Positions 53,472 through 63,289 of a stretch of 64,000 nucleotides of DNA are shown piece by piece. The stretch is from Pseudomonas sp. MYb327 (GTDB lineage Bacteria; Pseudomonadota; Gammaproteobacteria; Pseudomonadales; Pseudomonadaceae): contig NZ_CP159258.1 of the NCBI RefSeq assembly GCF_040438925.1, positions 5,417,001 through 5,481,000 of the forward strand. Reading direction: 5' to 3'. Positions within the stretch are counted from its first letter, which is position 1. Each line of letters starts with the position of its first letter. The notes below the pieces were generated by a model that saw nothing but the letters and a program-made list of their open reading frames with translations, did no database searches and was not told the origin of the DNA. A program made the translations under genes and the position numbers.

Positions 53472-54284
53472 ATGCTGCCTTACCCGCAGATCGACCCGGT
53501 GGCCCTGGCCATCGGTCCGCTGAAAATCCACTGGTACGGCCTGATGTACCTGATCGGCATCGGCGGCGCCTGGCTGCTGGCGTCCCGCCGGTTGAACCGC
53601 TTCGACCCGACCTGGAGCAAGGAGAAACTCTCCGACATGGTGTTCTGGATGTCGATGGGGGTAATCGTCGGAGGCCGTTTAGGGTATGTGTTGTTTTACG
53701 ATCTGCACGCTTACCTCGCCAATCCGACACTGATTTTCGAAGTGTGGAAGGGCGGCATGTCGTTCCATGGTGGCTTCATCGGCGTAATGCTGGCGGCCCT
53801 GTGGTTCGGCAAGAAGAACAACAAGTCGTTCTTCCAGCTGATGGACTTCGTTGCCCCGATGGTGCCGATTGGTCTGGGCGCGGGGCGCATTGGCAACTTC
53901 ATCAATGCCGAGTTGTGGGGCAAGGCGACCGACGTTCCGTGGGCGATGGTTTTCCCGCCGTTCAGCGATCCGGCGCAGTTGCCGCGTCACCCGTCGCAGC
54001 TGTATCAGTTCGCCCTCGAAGGCGTCGCGCTGTTCCTGATTCTCTGGCTGTTCTCGCGCAAGCCGCGGCCAACCATGGCGGTCTCGGGGATGTTCGCGCT
54101 GTTCTACGGCATCTTCCGTTTCATCGTCGAATTCGTCCGCGTACCGGACGCGCAACTGGGCTATCTGGCCTGGAACTGGCTGACCATGGGTCAGGTGCTC
54201 TGTGTACCGATGATCGTCGGCGGGCTGTTCCTGATCTGGCTGGCGTATCACCGCGCCCCGGCGACTCCAGCGGCCGCCGTATAA
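53472..54284 (+). CDS. lgt: Prolipoprotein diacylglyceryl transferase
   Basis: A 270-residue inner membrane enzyme that adds diacylglycerol to the lipobox Cys of prelipoproteins. Conserved HGG (MSFHGGFIG) and the signature [16 protein letters not shown] with catalytic Arg are present, with about seven helices. GAGGAGTCGC precedes the start. It is followed by thyA, the widespread lgt-thyA pair. Confidence 0.97.
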   Translation: MLPYPQIDPVALAIGPLKIHWYGLMYLIGIGGAWLLASRRLNRFDPTWSKEKLSDMVFWMSMGVIVGGRLGYVLFYDLHAYLANPTLIFEVWKGGMSFHGGFIGVMLAALWFGKKNNKSFFQLMDFVAPMVPIGLGAGRIGNFINAELWGKATDVPWAMVFPPFSDPAQLPRHPSQLYQFALEGVALFLILWLFSRKPRPTMAVSGMFALFYGIFRFIVEFVRVPDAQLGYLAWNWLTMGQVLCVPMIVGGLFLIWLAYHRAPATPAAAV

Positions 54285-54292
54285 ATTCGAAT

Positions 54293-54312
54293 CCCGCAGC
54301 CACGGCTGCGGG
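54293..54312. other. Hairpin between lgt and thyA
   Basis: CCCGCAGCC-AC-GGCTGCGGG, nine-base arms, with no T run, within the 48-base gap. It may moderate read-through rather than end transcription. Confidence 0.5.
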
Positions 54313-54332
54313 TTCAAGGACACAGGTAACTC

Positions 54333-55304
54333 ATGAAGCAATATCTCGAACTGGTCGCCCACGTCATCAAGAACGGCACCAAACAGGCCAACCGCACCGG
54401 CGTGAATACCATCAGCTTCCCCGGCGCGATGCTGCGTTATGACCTGAAGGAAGGTTTCCCGGCGATCACCACCCGCAAGATGGCCTTTAAATCCGCCATC
54501 GGCGAGATGTGTGGTTTTCTGCGTGGGGTGAACAACGCTGCCGAATTCCGAGCGCTGGGCTGCAAGGTCTGGGATCAGAACGCCAACGAAAACGCCCAGT
54601 GGCTGGCCAACCCGTTCCGTCAGGGCGAGGACGACCTCGGCGAGATCTATGGCGTGCAATGGCGCAAATGGCCGGCGTACAAGCAGATCCCGGTCAGCAA
54701 CCCGGCTGCAATCGAGCAAACCCTGAGTCAGGGCTATCGCCAGATCGCTGAAGGCGAAGAAAACGGCCAGGCCTACGTGGTGTTGTACAAAGCCATCGAC
54801 CAGGTTCGCCAGTGCGTGGACACCATCATCAAGGACCCTGGCAGCCGTCGCATCCTGTTCCACGGCTGGAACGTCGCCCAACTCGATGAAATGGCTCTGC
54901 CGCCGTGCCACCTGCTGTACCAGTTCCACCCGAATGTCGAGACCAGGGAGATTTCCCTGACTCTCTACATCCGCTCCAACGATCTGGGTTTGGGCACGCC
55001 GTTCAACCTCACCGAAGGCGCCGCGCTGCTGAGCCTGATTGGTCGCCTGACCGGCTACACGCCGCGCTGGTTCACCTATTTCATCGGCGACGCCCACGTC
55101 TACGAAAACCACCTGGATATGCTGAATGAGCAGCTCAAGCGCGAGCCGTTCCCGATGCCGAAACTGGTGATCAGCGATCGTGTGCCGGCGTTTGCCGAGA
55201 CGGGTGTGTATCAGCCGGAGTGGCTGGAGTTGGTAGAGCCGAGCGATTTTTCGCTTGAGGGTTATCAACACCACGCACCCATGACCGCGCCGATGGCGGT
55301 CTGA
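54333..55304 (+). CDS. thyA: Thymidylate synthase, long form
   Basis: A 323-residue enzyme converting dUMP to dTMP with methylene-THF. Catalytic Cys192 lies in [12 protein letters not shown]; dUMP-binding Arg pair in [28 protein letters not shown]. Compared with the 264-residue E. coli form it has an extra segment of about 50 residues around 113-155 ([20 protein letters not shown]...), as in Lactobacillus-type enzymes and other fluorescent pseudomonads. AAGGACACAGG precedes the start. Confidence 0.97.
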   Translation: MKQYLELVAHVIKNGTKQANRTGVNTISFPGAMLRYDLKEGFPAITTRKMAFKSAIGEMCGFLRGVNNAAEFRALGCKVWDQNANENAQWLANPFRQGEDDLGEIYGVQWRKWPAYKQIPVSNPAAIEQTLSQGYRQIAEGEENGQAYVVLYKAIDQVRQCVDTIIKDPGSRRILFHGWNVAQLDEMALPPCHLLYQFHPNVETREISLTLYIRSNDLGLGTPFNLTEGAALLSLIGRLTGYTPRWFTYFIGDAHVYENHLDMLNEQLKREPFPMPKLVISDRVPAFAETGVYQPEWLELVEPSDFSLEGYQHHAPMTAPMAV

Positions 55305-55321
55305 GACTGGCACCGCTTCGC

Positions 55322-55392
55322 GGTGATCGCTGGCAAGCCAGCTCCTACGGGTTCAAACCGAATCTGTAGGAGCTGGCTTGCCAGCGATTGGC
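55322..55392. repeat. REP pair
   Basis: Closely spaced inverted REPs (CGCTGGCAAGCCAGCTCCTA and TAGGAGCTGGCTTGCCAGCG), ending five bases before the cadR stop codon. Confidence 0.9.
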
Positions 55393-55396
55393 GTAC

Positions 55397-55846
55397 TCAA
55401 TGCCCATGACTTCTCCCGACATGGGAGTGCTCCACCTCCGTCGCCACAACCCCGCCACTGACTTCCAACCGCTGCAAAATCCCGCATTGATCGACATCCG
55501 GCCCTTCGCCACAGCGTTGGCGCAGGTCGAGCAGTTGTGCCTGCAACGCCAGCAATCCATCGATCCGTGCCTTGACGTGGTGGATGTGCTCATCGATCAA
55601 CGCATTCACGCTCTCGCATTGATCCTGCGGGCTGTCGCGAAACGCCAGCAGGCTGCGGATTTCTTCGAGGGTCATGTCGAGGGTGCGGCAGTTGCGGATG
55701 AACGTCAGGCGCTCGGCGTGGGCCTGGGTGTAGACACGGTAGTTGCCGTCGCTGCGTGCCGGCTCCGGCAGCAGGTTTTCGCGCTCGTAGTAGCGAATGG
55801 TCTCCACGGCGCAGTCGGTGAGTTTGGCCAGTTCTCCAATCTTCAT
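55397..55846 (-). CDS. cadR: MerR-family Cd(II)/Pb(II)-responsive regulator
   Basis: A 149-residue MerR regulator. The winged helix start is MKIGELAKLTDCAVETIRYYERENLLPEP. Metal-binding cysteines lie in DSPQDQCESVN, and further in the ring (QRCGEGPDVDQCGIL). The C-terminal tail HSHVGRSHGH is the His-rich CadR tail. It is divergent from cadA over an elongated-spacer promoter. The Met at KIGELAKL was chosen; the upstream extension runs through the operator. Confidence 0.95.
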   Translation of the reverse strand: MKIGELAKLTDCAVETIRYYERENLLPEPARSDGNYRVYTQAHAERLTFIRNCRTLDMTLEEIRSLLAFRDSPQDQCESVNALIDEHIHHVKARIDGLLALQAQLLDLRQRCGEGPDVDQCGILQRLEVSGGVVATEVEHSHVGRSHGH

Positions 55847-55869
55847 GACGGCAATCTCCAAATGGGTGC

Positions 55870-55900
55870 TTGACCCTATAGTGGCTACAGGGTCTTTACT
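55870..55900 (+). promoter_or_regulatory. MerR-type cadA promoter/CadR operator
   Basis: TTGACC (-35) and TTTACT (-10) are separated by 19 bases, the long spacer typical of MerR-family promoters. A dyad ACCCTATAG...CTACAGGGT (55873-55893) fills the spacer, matching the expected CadR operator position. Confidence 0.85.
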
Positions 55901-55931
55901 TGGCAACAGGCACCTTCAAGGACGCGACCCG

Positions 55932-58193
55932 ATGAGCGATTCCCTACATATTCACAAACCCGATGCTGATCACGATCACGGCCATAAGCTGCAGCCTGTG
56001 CAGAAGCATGAGCATGGCAGCCACGGGGATTCCTGCTGTTCCGCGAAAGTGGCGGCGCCATCGCTGATCAAATTGAGCGAAACGCCGACCGAAGGCGCGC
56101 GGCTGAGCAGTTTCCGCATTGAGGCCATGGACTGCCCGACCGAGCAAACGCTGATCCAGAACAAGCTCGGCAAGCTGACGGGCGTGCAGCAGCTGGAATT
56201 CAACCTGATCAACCGCGTACTAGGTGTGACCCACGACCTGCCCAGCACTGCGCCAATTATCGACGCGATCAAATCCCTCGGCATGCAGGCCGAGCCACTG
56301 GAGCAGGGCGTTGAAACGCCCGCCTCGGCGCCGGAGAAAAAACACTGGTGGCCGTTGGCGTTGTCCGGCGTCGGTGCTCTGCTGGCCGAGGTCATCCACT
56401 TCACCGGCACCGCACCAAACTGGGTGGTGGCGGTCATCGCGCTGATCTCGATCCTCAGCGGTGGCCTCGGTACGTACAAGAAGGGCTGGATCGCCCTGAA
56501 GAACCTCAATCTGAACATCAACGCCTTGATGAGCATCGCAGTCACCGGCGCGATCCTGATCGGGCAGTGGCCGGAAGCGGCGATGGTGATGTTCCTGTTT
56601 ACCGTGGCCGAATTGATCGAAGCCAAATCCCTGGACCGGGCGCGCAACGCCATCAGCGGCCTAATGCAGATGGCGCCGGAGCAGGCTACGGTGTTACAGG
56701 CCGATGGCAGCTGGATGGCGCAAGACGTCAAGACCATCGATCTCGGCGCGCGGGTGCGGGTACGGCCCGGCGAACGCATCGGTCTGGACGGCGAAGTCGT
56801 GTCGGGCAGTTCAACCATCGATCAGGCACCGATCACCGGTGAAAGCCTGCCAGTGGAGAAGAGCATCGGCGACAAGGTGTTCGCGGGCACGATCAACCAG
56901 GCCGGCTCCCTGGAATATGCCGTAACGGCGGTGGCAAATAATTCGACGCTGGCGCGGATCATCCACGCCGTTGAACAGGCCCAAGGCGCGCGGGCGCCGA
57001 CCCAGCGATTCGTCGACCATTTTTCGAAAATCTATACCCCGGCAGTGTTCATCCTCGCCCTTGCGGTGGCGGTGATTCCACCGCTGTTCATGGGCGCGTT
57101 GTGGTTCGACTGGATCTATCGAGCACTGGTGTTGCTGGTGGTCGCATGTCCGTGTGCACTGGTGATTTCCACGCCCGTGACCATCGTCAGCGGCCTCGCT
57201 GCAGCGGCGCGCAAAGGCATCCTGGTGAAGGGCGGCGTTTATCTGGAGGGCGGTTACAAGCTCGATTACCTGGCGCTGGATAAAACCGGAACGATCACCC
57301 ATGGCAAACCGGTGCAGACCGATTACCTGTCACTTGATCCCGCTACCGAAGCAACGGCTCCGGCGATTGCTGCCGCACTGGCCGCCCGCTCGGATCACCC
57401 GGTATCGCTGGCCATCGCCAATGCGGCTGTGGATAAACAACACGCGTCGCTGATTGTGGATAACTTCGAGGCGCTGGGCGGGCGCGGGGTGCGCGGTGTG
57501 ATCGACGGCCAGACCTATCACTTGGGCAACCATCGTCTGGTGGAAGAGCTGAACCTCTGCTCGCCGGAATTGGAGGAAAAGCTCTTCGCCCTGGAAAAAC
57601 AGGGTAAATCCGTGGTGCTGTTGCTCGACGAATCCGGCCCGTTGGCGCTGTTCGCCGTGGCCGACACGGTGAAGGAATCCAGCCGCGAAGCGATCCAGCA
57701 ACTTCACGACCTGGGCATCAAAACCCTGATGCTCACCGGCGACAACGTCCACACCGCCCAGGCGATTGCCGCGCAAGTAGGTATCGATCAGGCCCAGGGT
57801 GATTTGCTGCCGACTGACAAACTGCAAGCCATCGAAGCGCTTTATGCACAGGGCCATCACGTCGGCATGGTCGGCGATGGCATCAACGACGCGCCAGCAC
57901 TGGCCCGTGCCGAGATCGGCTTCGCCATGGCCGCCGCTGGCACCGATACTGCCATCGAAACCGCCGATGTCGCCTTGATGGACGACGATCTGCGCAAGAT
58001 TCCAGCGTTCATTCGCCTGTCGCGCCAGACATCGAGCATCCTCAAACAGAACATCGCATTGGCATTGGTCATCAAAGCGATCTTTCTTGGGGTAACCTTC
58101 GCCGGGCTCGCTACCATGTGGATGGCGGTGTTCGCCGACATGGGCGTGAGCCTGTTGGTGGTGTTCAACGGTTTGCGCCTGTTGCGTAAATAG
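55932..58193 (+). CDS. cadA: Cd/Zn/Pb-transporting P1B-type ATPase
   Basis: A 753-residue efflux pump. A His-rich N-terminus (eight His and a Cys-Cys pair in the first 40 residues) precedes one HMA-like domain with MDCPTEQ in place of CxxC. Then come the CPC membrane motif (VACPCALVIS), phosphorylation site DKTGTITHG, HP motif (SDHPVSLA) and GDGINDAPAL. It pumps divalent soft metals out of the cytosol, induced by CadR. The Met was chosen after AAGGA; the upstream open frame overlaps cadR. Confidence 0.96.
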   Translation: MSDSLHIHKPDADHDHGHKLQPVQKHEHGSHGDSCCSAKVAAPSLIKLSETPTEGARLSSFRIEAMDCPTEQTLIQNKLGKLTGVQQLEFNLINRVLGVTHDLPSTAPIIDAIKSLGMQAEPLEQGVETPASAPEKKHWWPLALSGVGALLAEVIHFTGTAPNWVVAVIALISILSGGLGTYKKGWIALKNLNLNINALMSIAVTGAILIGQWPEAAMVMFLFTVAELIEAKSLDRARNAISGLMQMAPEQATVLQADGSWMAQDVKTIDLGARVRVRPGERIGLDGEVVSGSSTIDQAPITGESLPVEKSIGDKVFAGTINQAGSLEYAVTAVANNSTLARIIHAVEQAQGARAPTQRFVDHFSKIYTPAVFILALAVAVIPPLFMGALWFDWIYRALVLLVVACPCALVISTPVTIVSGLAAAARKGILVKGGVYLEGGYKLDYLALDKTGTITHGKPVQTDYLSLDPATEATAPAIAAALAARSDHPVSLAIANAAVDKQHASLIVDNFEALGGRGVRGVIDGQTYHLGNHRLVEELNLCSPELEEKLFALEKQGKSVVLLLDESGPLALFAVADTVKESSREAIQQLHDLGIKTLMLTGDNVHTAQAIAAQVGIDQAQGDLLPTDKLQAIEALYAQGHHVGMVGDGINDAPALARAEIGFAMAAAGTDTAIETADVALMDDDLRKIPAFIRLSRQTSSILKQNIALALVIKAIFLGVTFAGLATMWMAVFADMGVSLLVVFNGLRLLRK

Positions 58194-58209
58194 ACGATGA
58201 GGGATGGTT

Positions 58210-59073
58210 GTGCTGAGTGCCGAGCTGAAGGCGTTTTACATGGTGGCCCGCCTGGGCAGCATCACCCTGGCGGCGAAGAAGCTCGGCTTGAGCCAACCCA
58301 CGGTGACGACACAGATTCGCAATCTCGAAAGTCAGTACTCGGTTGAACTGTTCTACCGTGGCGGCCGCCGTCTCAGTGTCAGCGACGAAGGCGCGCGGCT
58401 GTTGCCGATGGTCAAGGCGCTGATGCAGCAGGAAGCCGACATCGAGTTTTTCCTGCGCAACAGCGGTCAGGTCCAAGGCACGTTACGCATTGCGGCCACG
58501 GCGCCGTATTACATCCTCGATCTGGTGAAGACCTTTCGCGAGCGCTTGCCGCAGGTGGAAGTGTCGGTGGAAATCGGCAACTCCCAGCAGGTGCTCGAAG
58601 CGCTGGAGGAATACCGGGTGGATGTCGCGGCGTCCTCGCAGTTGCTGGAGGATGCGCGGCTGATTCGCCGGGTGCTTGGCAGTGATCCGCTGGTGCTGGC
58701 GGTGCATCGCAATCATCCGCTGGCGGTGCACGACCATGTGCCGCTCAGCGCACTGGCCGGGCATACCTTGTTGATGCGTGAATCGGGCTCGACCACGCGG
58801 CGCATGACGGAAGAGTTGCTGGCCGGCGCCGGGGTCAGTATCGGGCCGCTGCTGGAGATCGGCAGTCGCGAGTCGATCCGCGAGGCGGTGTTGCGCAACA
58901 TTGGCATCAGCCTGATCGCCCGCCAGGAAGTACCCCACGATCCGCACTTGCGGGTGCTGACCATCGAGAACGCGCCGTTGCTGCCGGAGTATTTGTATTG
59001 CCTCAAGGAGCGAAAAGGCGCGCGGTTGCCGGCGGCGTTTCTGGGGTTGGCGCAGGAAATGTCCCCGGCTTGA
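58210..59073 (+). CDS. LysR-family regulator next to phosphonate transport genes
   Basis: A 287-residue LysR-type regulator. The HTH is in residues 1-60 (ELKAFYMVARLGSITLAAKKLGLSQPTVTTQIRNLES), followed by the ligand-binding domain. A GTG start was chosen because GAGGGA is well spaced before it; an ATG six bases upstream is nearly equivalent. Only sixteen bases separate it from cadA, but the better functional link is to the 2-aminoethylphosphonate-type importer downstream, which such regulators often control. Confidence 0.9.
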   Translation: MLSAELKAFYMVARLGSITLAAKKLGLSQPTVTTQIRNLESQYSVELFYRGGRRLSVSDEGARLLPMVKALMQQEADIEFFLRNSGQVQGTLRIAATAPYYILDLVKTFRERLPQVEVSVEIGNSQQVLEALEEYRVDVAASSQLLEDARLIRRVLGSDPLVLAVHRNHPLAVHDHVPLSALAGHTLLMRESGSTTRRMTEELLAGAGVSIGPLLEIGSRESIREAVLRNIGISLIARQEVPHDPHLRVLTIENAPLLPEYLYCLKERKGARLPAAFLGLAQEMSPA

Positions 59074-59090
59074 GATCTTATTGGCTGTTC

Positions 59091-59166
59091 TGGCCTTATC
59101 GCTGGCAAGCCAGCTCCTACAGGGGAGCGCGATAACCTGTAGGAGCTGGCTTGCCAGCGATGGCGT
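59091..59166. repeat. REP pair
   Basis: Closely spaced inverted REPs (CGCTGGCAAGCCAGCTCCTA and TAGGAGCTGGCTTGCCAGCG) between the LysR gene and the importer operon. Confidence 0.9.
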
Positions 59167-59294
59167 CGGTCCAGACAACAAAGCACTTGAACCAAAATCC
59201 TCGAATACCACTATCAGCCGTTTTTGCCTCACTGCCACATGACGGACGCATTACAACTCTAGGATGGCGTTCATCTGCTAGATGAGGCCTGTCC

Positions 59295-60371
59295 ATGAAC
59301 AACGCGATCGCAACTGCCCTGACCAACCCCGGCGCACCAATGAAAGTGCGCGGGGTGCAGAAACGCTTCGGCGCGTTTACCGCGCTGGACAACGTTTCCC
59401 TCGACGTGGCGGCCGGTGAGCTGGTGTGCCTGCTCGGCCCGTCGGGCTGCGGCAAAACCACCTTGCTGCGTTGCATCGCCGGTCTGGAAAAACAAGACAG
59501 CGGCGAGTTGTACCTCGGCGATCGCGACGTTTCCCACCTGGCGCCCCAGGCCCGGGACTACGGCATCCTGTTTCAGTCCTACGCGCTGTTTCCCAATCTT
59601 ACTGTCGAGGCGAACATTGCCTACGGCCTCACCGGCAGCGGTCGCGATGAAGTGCGCCAGCGTGTCGGTCAGATGTTGGAATTGGTCGGCCTGAGCGGCA
59701 GTGAGAAAAAGTACCCCGGCCAGTTGTCTGGCGGTCAGCAGCAACGCATCGCACTGGCCCGCGCCTTGGCACCGGCGCCTTCGCTGTTGTTGCTGGACGA
59801 ACCGATGTCGGCCCTCGATGCGCGGGTTCGCGAGCATCTGTGCACCGAATTGCGTCAACTGCAACGCAACCTCGGCGTCACCACCCTGATGGTTACACAC
59901 AATCAGGATGAGGCCATGCTGATGGCCGACCGCATCGCGGTGATGAACAACGGCAAGGTCGAGCAATACGCCACGCCGCAGGAAATCTACAACCGCCCGG
60001 CCACGCCATTCGTGGCGGAGTTCGTCGGTCAGGGCAACTGGCTGCCATTCAGCCGCAACAGCGACAGTCATGCCCAGGTCGGCGGAATGAACATGCGCCT
60101 GGCGGACGGCAGCGCCAAGAACGCTTCGGGCCGTTTGTTCTGTCGCCCCGAAGCGATCAACGTCAACCCGCCGGTGCACGAAGAAAACCTGTTTCCAGCC
60201 AAGGTCCGCGAAATCACTTTCCTCGGCAACCGCTGCCGCATGAGCTTCGAACTCGACCAGTTGCCGGGCCATGCCTTGTTCGCTGAGCTGGCGCCGGAAG
60301 CCATGCCGCGTCTGGGCTCACAGCAGATCATGGTTGCCTTGCCGCCGCGCAGCCTGCAGGTGTTTGCCTGA
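59295..60371 (+). CDS. Putative 2-aminoethylphosphonate ABC transporter ATP-binding protein
   Basis: A 358-residue ABC ATPase. Walker A GPSGCGKTT, Q-loop LFQSYALFPNLTV, signature LSGGQQQRIALARAL, Walker B LLLLDEPMSALD, His VTHNQDEAM; a C-terminal TOBE region (about 265-358). The domain layout and the following fused permease and Fe(III)/AEP-type binding protein identify the AEP importer group (AepXVW/PhnSTU type). Substrate inferred from context. Its stop overlaps the permease start (TGATG). Confidence 0.87.
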   Translation: MNNAIATALTNPGAPMKVRGVQKRFGAFTALDNVSLDVAAGELVCLLGPSGCGKTTLLRCIAGLEKQDSGELYLGDRDVSHLAPQARDYGILFQSYALFPNLTVEANIAYGLTGSGRDEVRQRVGQMLELVGLSGSEKKYPGQLSGGQQQRIALARALAPAPSLLLLDEPMSALDARVREHLCTELRQLQRNLGVTTLMVTHNQDEAMLMADRIAVMNNGKVEQYATPQEIYNRPATPFVAEFVGQGNWLPFSRNSDSHAQVGGMNMRLADGSAKNASGRLFCRPEAINVNPPVHEENLFPAKVREITFLGNRCRMSFELDQLPGHALFAELAPEAMPRLGSQQIMVALPPRSLQVFA

Positions 60372-62095
60372 TGAGCGCGAACATCGCGCTGCCGATTCCG
60401 CACAAGCAGGTTCGGCAAGTTTCTCGTGCCGAGATCGGCGACCGGATCTTTGTGGTGGGTGGCAAAGTCCTTTTGCTGGTGTTGCTCGGCGTTGCGGTGT
60501 TGATGCCGTTGCTGGCGATTTTCTGGCGAGGTTTCAGTTCCGAGGCCGGGCAGGGTGGTGGTTGGGTCGCTGCTCGTGAGTTGGTGACCAGCGAAAATTT
60601 CCACTGGTTGTTGGGTAACAGCTTGAAGGTTTCCCTCAGCGTCGCGGCCATCGTCGTACCGCTTGCCTACCTTTTTGCTTACGCTCTGCAACGCACAATG
60701 ATCCCGGGCAAGGGCATCTGGCGCGGCATCTCGTTGCTGCCACTGATGGCGCCGTCGATGTTGCCGGGGATTGCCCTGGTTTACCTGTTCGGCAACCAAG
60801 GCCTGCTACGCGGCTTGCTCTCGGACAACATCTACGGCTTCTGGGGCATTGTTCTGGGTGAGGTCATCTACACCTTCCCACACGCCTTGATGATTTTGCT
60901 GTCGGCGTTGTCCCTGGCGGATGCGCGACTGTTCGATGCCGCTTCCAGCATGGGCGCCAGTCCGGCGAAAGCCTTTCGCAGCATCACTTGGCCGGCGACC
61001 CGTCAGGCTGTTTTCGCCGCGTTCTGTTTGGTATTCACCCTGACCATCACCGATTTCGGCGTGCCCGTGGTGGTCGGTGGTGATTATCAAGTATTGGCGC
61101 TGGAAGCCTACAAAGCCGTGGTCGGCCAACAGCAATTCGGTCGCGGCGCACTGATTGGCATGGTTCTGCTGCTGCCGGCGCTGTTCAGTTTCGGTGTCGA
61201 CGCCTGGTTGCGTCGACGCCACGGCGATTCCATGAGCGGTCGGGCGCAGGTGTTCAAGCCGGCGCCATCAAAGCTGCGCGACGGCTGCTACCTGGCCATC
61301 GTCCTGTTGATTTGCACCGCGCTGCTGCTGGTGTTCGGCATGGCGGTGTTCTCGTCGCTGGTGAAATTCTGGCCGTATAACCTGTCGCTGTCGCTCAACC
61401 ATTACCAGTTCAACGACACCGCAGGCGGTGGCTGGCTGGCCTACGGCAATAGCGTGAAGATGGCGCTGTGCACGGCGCTGATCGGTAGCGTGCTGATTTT
61501 TACCGGCGCCTACCTGATGGAAAAAACCAAGGGCCAGCGCGGCTTGAATCTGACCCTGCGCATGCTCAGTTTCGTGCCGATGGCAGTGCCGGGCCTGGTG
61601 TTGGGGCTGGGCTACGTTTTCTTCTTCAACCTCACCGGCAACCCGCTGCACGTGCTCTACGGGAGCATGACCCTGCTGGTGGTCTGCACCATTGCTCACT
61701 ATTTGACCACCGCGCAAATGACCGCCACCACTGCGCTGCGCCAGCTCGATGCCGAGTTCGAAGCCGCCGCGCTGTCGCTCAAGGCGCCGCTGTACCGCCA
61801 CTACTTGCGCGTCACCGTGCCTATCTGCCTGCCGGCACTGCTGGACATCGTGCGCTACCTGTTCGTCTCGGCCATGACCACCGTCTCGGCGGCGATCTTC
61901 CTCTACAGCCCCGACACCATCCTCGCGGCGGTGGCGGTGCTGAACATGGATGACGCCGGCAACGTTGGCGGCGCGGCGGCGATGTCGACCCTGATTCTGT
62001 TCACCTCGGCGGGCGTGTCCCTGCTGCTGGCCTGGGCCTCGCGCGGTTTGCTGCGCCGCTCACAGGCCTGGTGGCAGACCGCGCCCGGTCATTGA
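60371..62095 (+). CDS. Putative 2-aminoethylphosphonate ABC transporter permease (fused, two-domain)
   Basis: A 574-residue inner membrane permease with about twelve helices, two permease domains fused in one chain. EAA-type loops occur twice (LADARLFDAASSMGASPAKAFRSITWPATRQAVFAA and QLDAEFEAAALSLKAPLYRHYLRVTVPICLPALLD). This long fused form is typical of the AEP/Fe(III) importer family. It is translationally coupled to the ATPase. Confidence 0.88.
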   Translation: MSANIALPIPHKQVRQVSRAEIGDRIFVVGGKVLLLVLLGVAVLMPLLAIFWRGFSSEAGQGGGWVAARELVTSENFHWLLGNSLKVSLSVAAIVVPLAYLFAYALQRTMIPGKGIWRGISLLPLMAPSMLPGIALVYLFGNQGLLRGLLSDNIYGFWGIVLGEVIYTFPHALMILLSALSLADARLFDAASSMGASPAKAFRSITWPATRQAVFAAFCLVFTLTITDFGVPVVVGGDYQVLALEAYKAVVGQQQFGRGALIGMVLLLPALFSFGVDAWLRRRHGDSMSGRAQVFKPAPSKLRDGCYLAIVLLICTALLLVFGMAVFSSLVKFWPYNLSLSLNHYQFNDTAGGGWLAYGNSVKMALCTALIGSVLIFTGAYLMEKTKGQRGLNLTLRMLSFVPMAVPGLVLGLGYVFFFNLTGNPLHVLYGSMTLLVVCTIAHYLTTAQMTATTALRQLDAEFEAAALSLKAPLYRHYLRVTVPICLPALLDIVRYLFVSAMTTVSAAIFLYSPDTILAAVAVLNMDDAGNVGGAAAMSTLILFTSAGVSLLLAWASRGLLRRSQAWWQTAPGH

Positions 62096-62134
62096 AACCG
62101 CACAACCCCTCAACTCACAAAACAGGAAAAGATC

Positions 62135-63160
62135 ATGTTCAAGCCTATGGCCCTGGCCGCTGCTGTCCTCACCGCTTTCAGCCTGAACGCCTTTGCGGCG
62201 AAAACCGAGTTGACGGTGTACACCGCCCTCGAAGCCGAACAACTGAAGACCTATAAAGAAGCCTTCGAAAAAGCCAACCCGGACGTCGAGATCAAATGGG
62301 TACGCGACTCCACCGGCATCATCACCGCCAAACTTCTGGCCGAAAAAGAACGCCCGCAAGCTGATGCCGTTTGGGGCCTCGCCGCTTCGAGCCTGGCGAT
62401 CCTCGACCAGCAAGGCATGCTGCAAAGCTACGCGCCAAAAGACCTGGGCAAGATCGGCGGCAACTACCGCGACGCTGCCAACCCGCCAGCCTGGGTCGGC
62501 ATGGACGTCTGGGCCGCGACCATTTGCTTCAACACCGTCGAAGCCGAGAAGCAGGGCCTGACCAAGCCTGTGAGCTGGCAAGACCTGACCAAGCCTGAGT
62601 ACAAAGGCAAGATTGTCATGCCGAACCCGGCGTCGTCCGGCACCGGTTTCCTCGACGTCAGCGCCTGGCTGCAAACCTTCGGCGAGAAGCAGGGCTGGGC
62701 TTACATGGACGGCTTGCACCAGAACATCGGCCAGTACGTTCACTCCGGTTCCAAGCCGTGCAAACTGGCGGCGGCGGGTGAATTCCCGATTGGCATTTCC
62801 TTCGAATACCCGGCTGTACAGCTCAAACGCCAAGGCGCGCCGCTGGACATCATCCTGCCTAAGGAAGGTTTGGGTTGGGAGATCGAAGCCACTGCAGTGA
62901 TCAAAGGCACGCCACACGAAGACGCGGCGAAAAAACTGGCGGACTTCTCGGCCAGCCCGGAAGCGATGGAACTGTATAAAGAGAACTTCGCCGTCCTCGC
63001 ACAGCCTGGCATTGCCAAGCCACAGACCGAACTGCCGGCCGACTATGAGCAGCGTTTGATCAAGAACGACTTTGCCTGGGCGTCGAAAAATCGCGACGAG
63101 ATCCTGACCGAATGGCGCAAGCGTTATGACGGCAAGTCGGAGAAAGTGGCGGCCAAGTAA
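62135..63160 (+). CDS. Putative 2-aminoethylphosphonate ABC transporter substrate-binding protein
   Basis: A 341-residue periplasmic protein with signal (cleavage near AFA-AKT). Mature start ELTVYTALEAEQLKTYKEAFEKANPDVEIKWVRDSTG is that of the Fbp/AEP class. Further blocks DAVWGLAASSLAILDQQGML and MPNPASSGTGFLDVSAWLQ line the anion site. No Tyr pair of ferric-binding proteins is obvious, so an organic phosphonate ligand is more likely than iron. Confidence 0.88.
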   Translation: MFKPMALAAAVLTAFSLNAFAAKTELTVYTALEAEQLKTYKEAFEKANPDVEIKWVRDSTGIITAKLLAEKERPQADAVWGLAASSLAILDQQGMLQSYAPKDLGKIGGNYRDAANPPAWVGMDVWAATICFNTVEAEKQGLTKPVSWQDLTKPEYKGKIVMPNPASSGTGFLDVSAWLQTFGEKQGWAYMDGLHQNIGQYVHSGSKPCKLAAAGEFPIGISFEYPAVQLKRQGAPLDIILPKEGLGWEIEATAVIKGTPHEDAAKKLADFSASPEAMELYKENFAVLAQPGIAKPQTELPADYEQRLIKNDFAWASKNRDEILTEWRKRYDGKSEKVAAK

Positions 63161-63180
63161 GCTCTTCGTCGGCTGAAAGG

Positions 63181-63245
63181 GCCTCATCGCTGGCAAGCCA
63201 GCTCCTACAAGTGCGACGCGTAGGAGCTGGCTTGCCAGCGAGGGC
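63181..63245. repeat. REP pair
   Basis: Closely spaced inverted REPs (CGCTGGCAAGCCAGCTCCTA and TAGGAGCTGGCTTGCCAGCG) inside the phosphonate locus, between binding protein and HD gene. Confidence 0.9.
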
Positions 63246-63289
63246 GGTCTACAGTTCACAGCAACTTTCACTGCATCGGGAGACCTCTG

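Noticed and set aside
53679..55313. 544-codon open frame antisense to lgt and thyA
   Set aside because: Spans two certain genes and their gap; Arg/Gln/His-rich translation typical of antisense GC-rich DNA.
55797..55931. Upstream extension of the cadA frame
   Set aside because: It overlaps cadR and the MerR-type promoter; the transcript could not include it.
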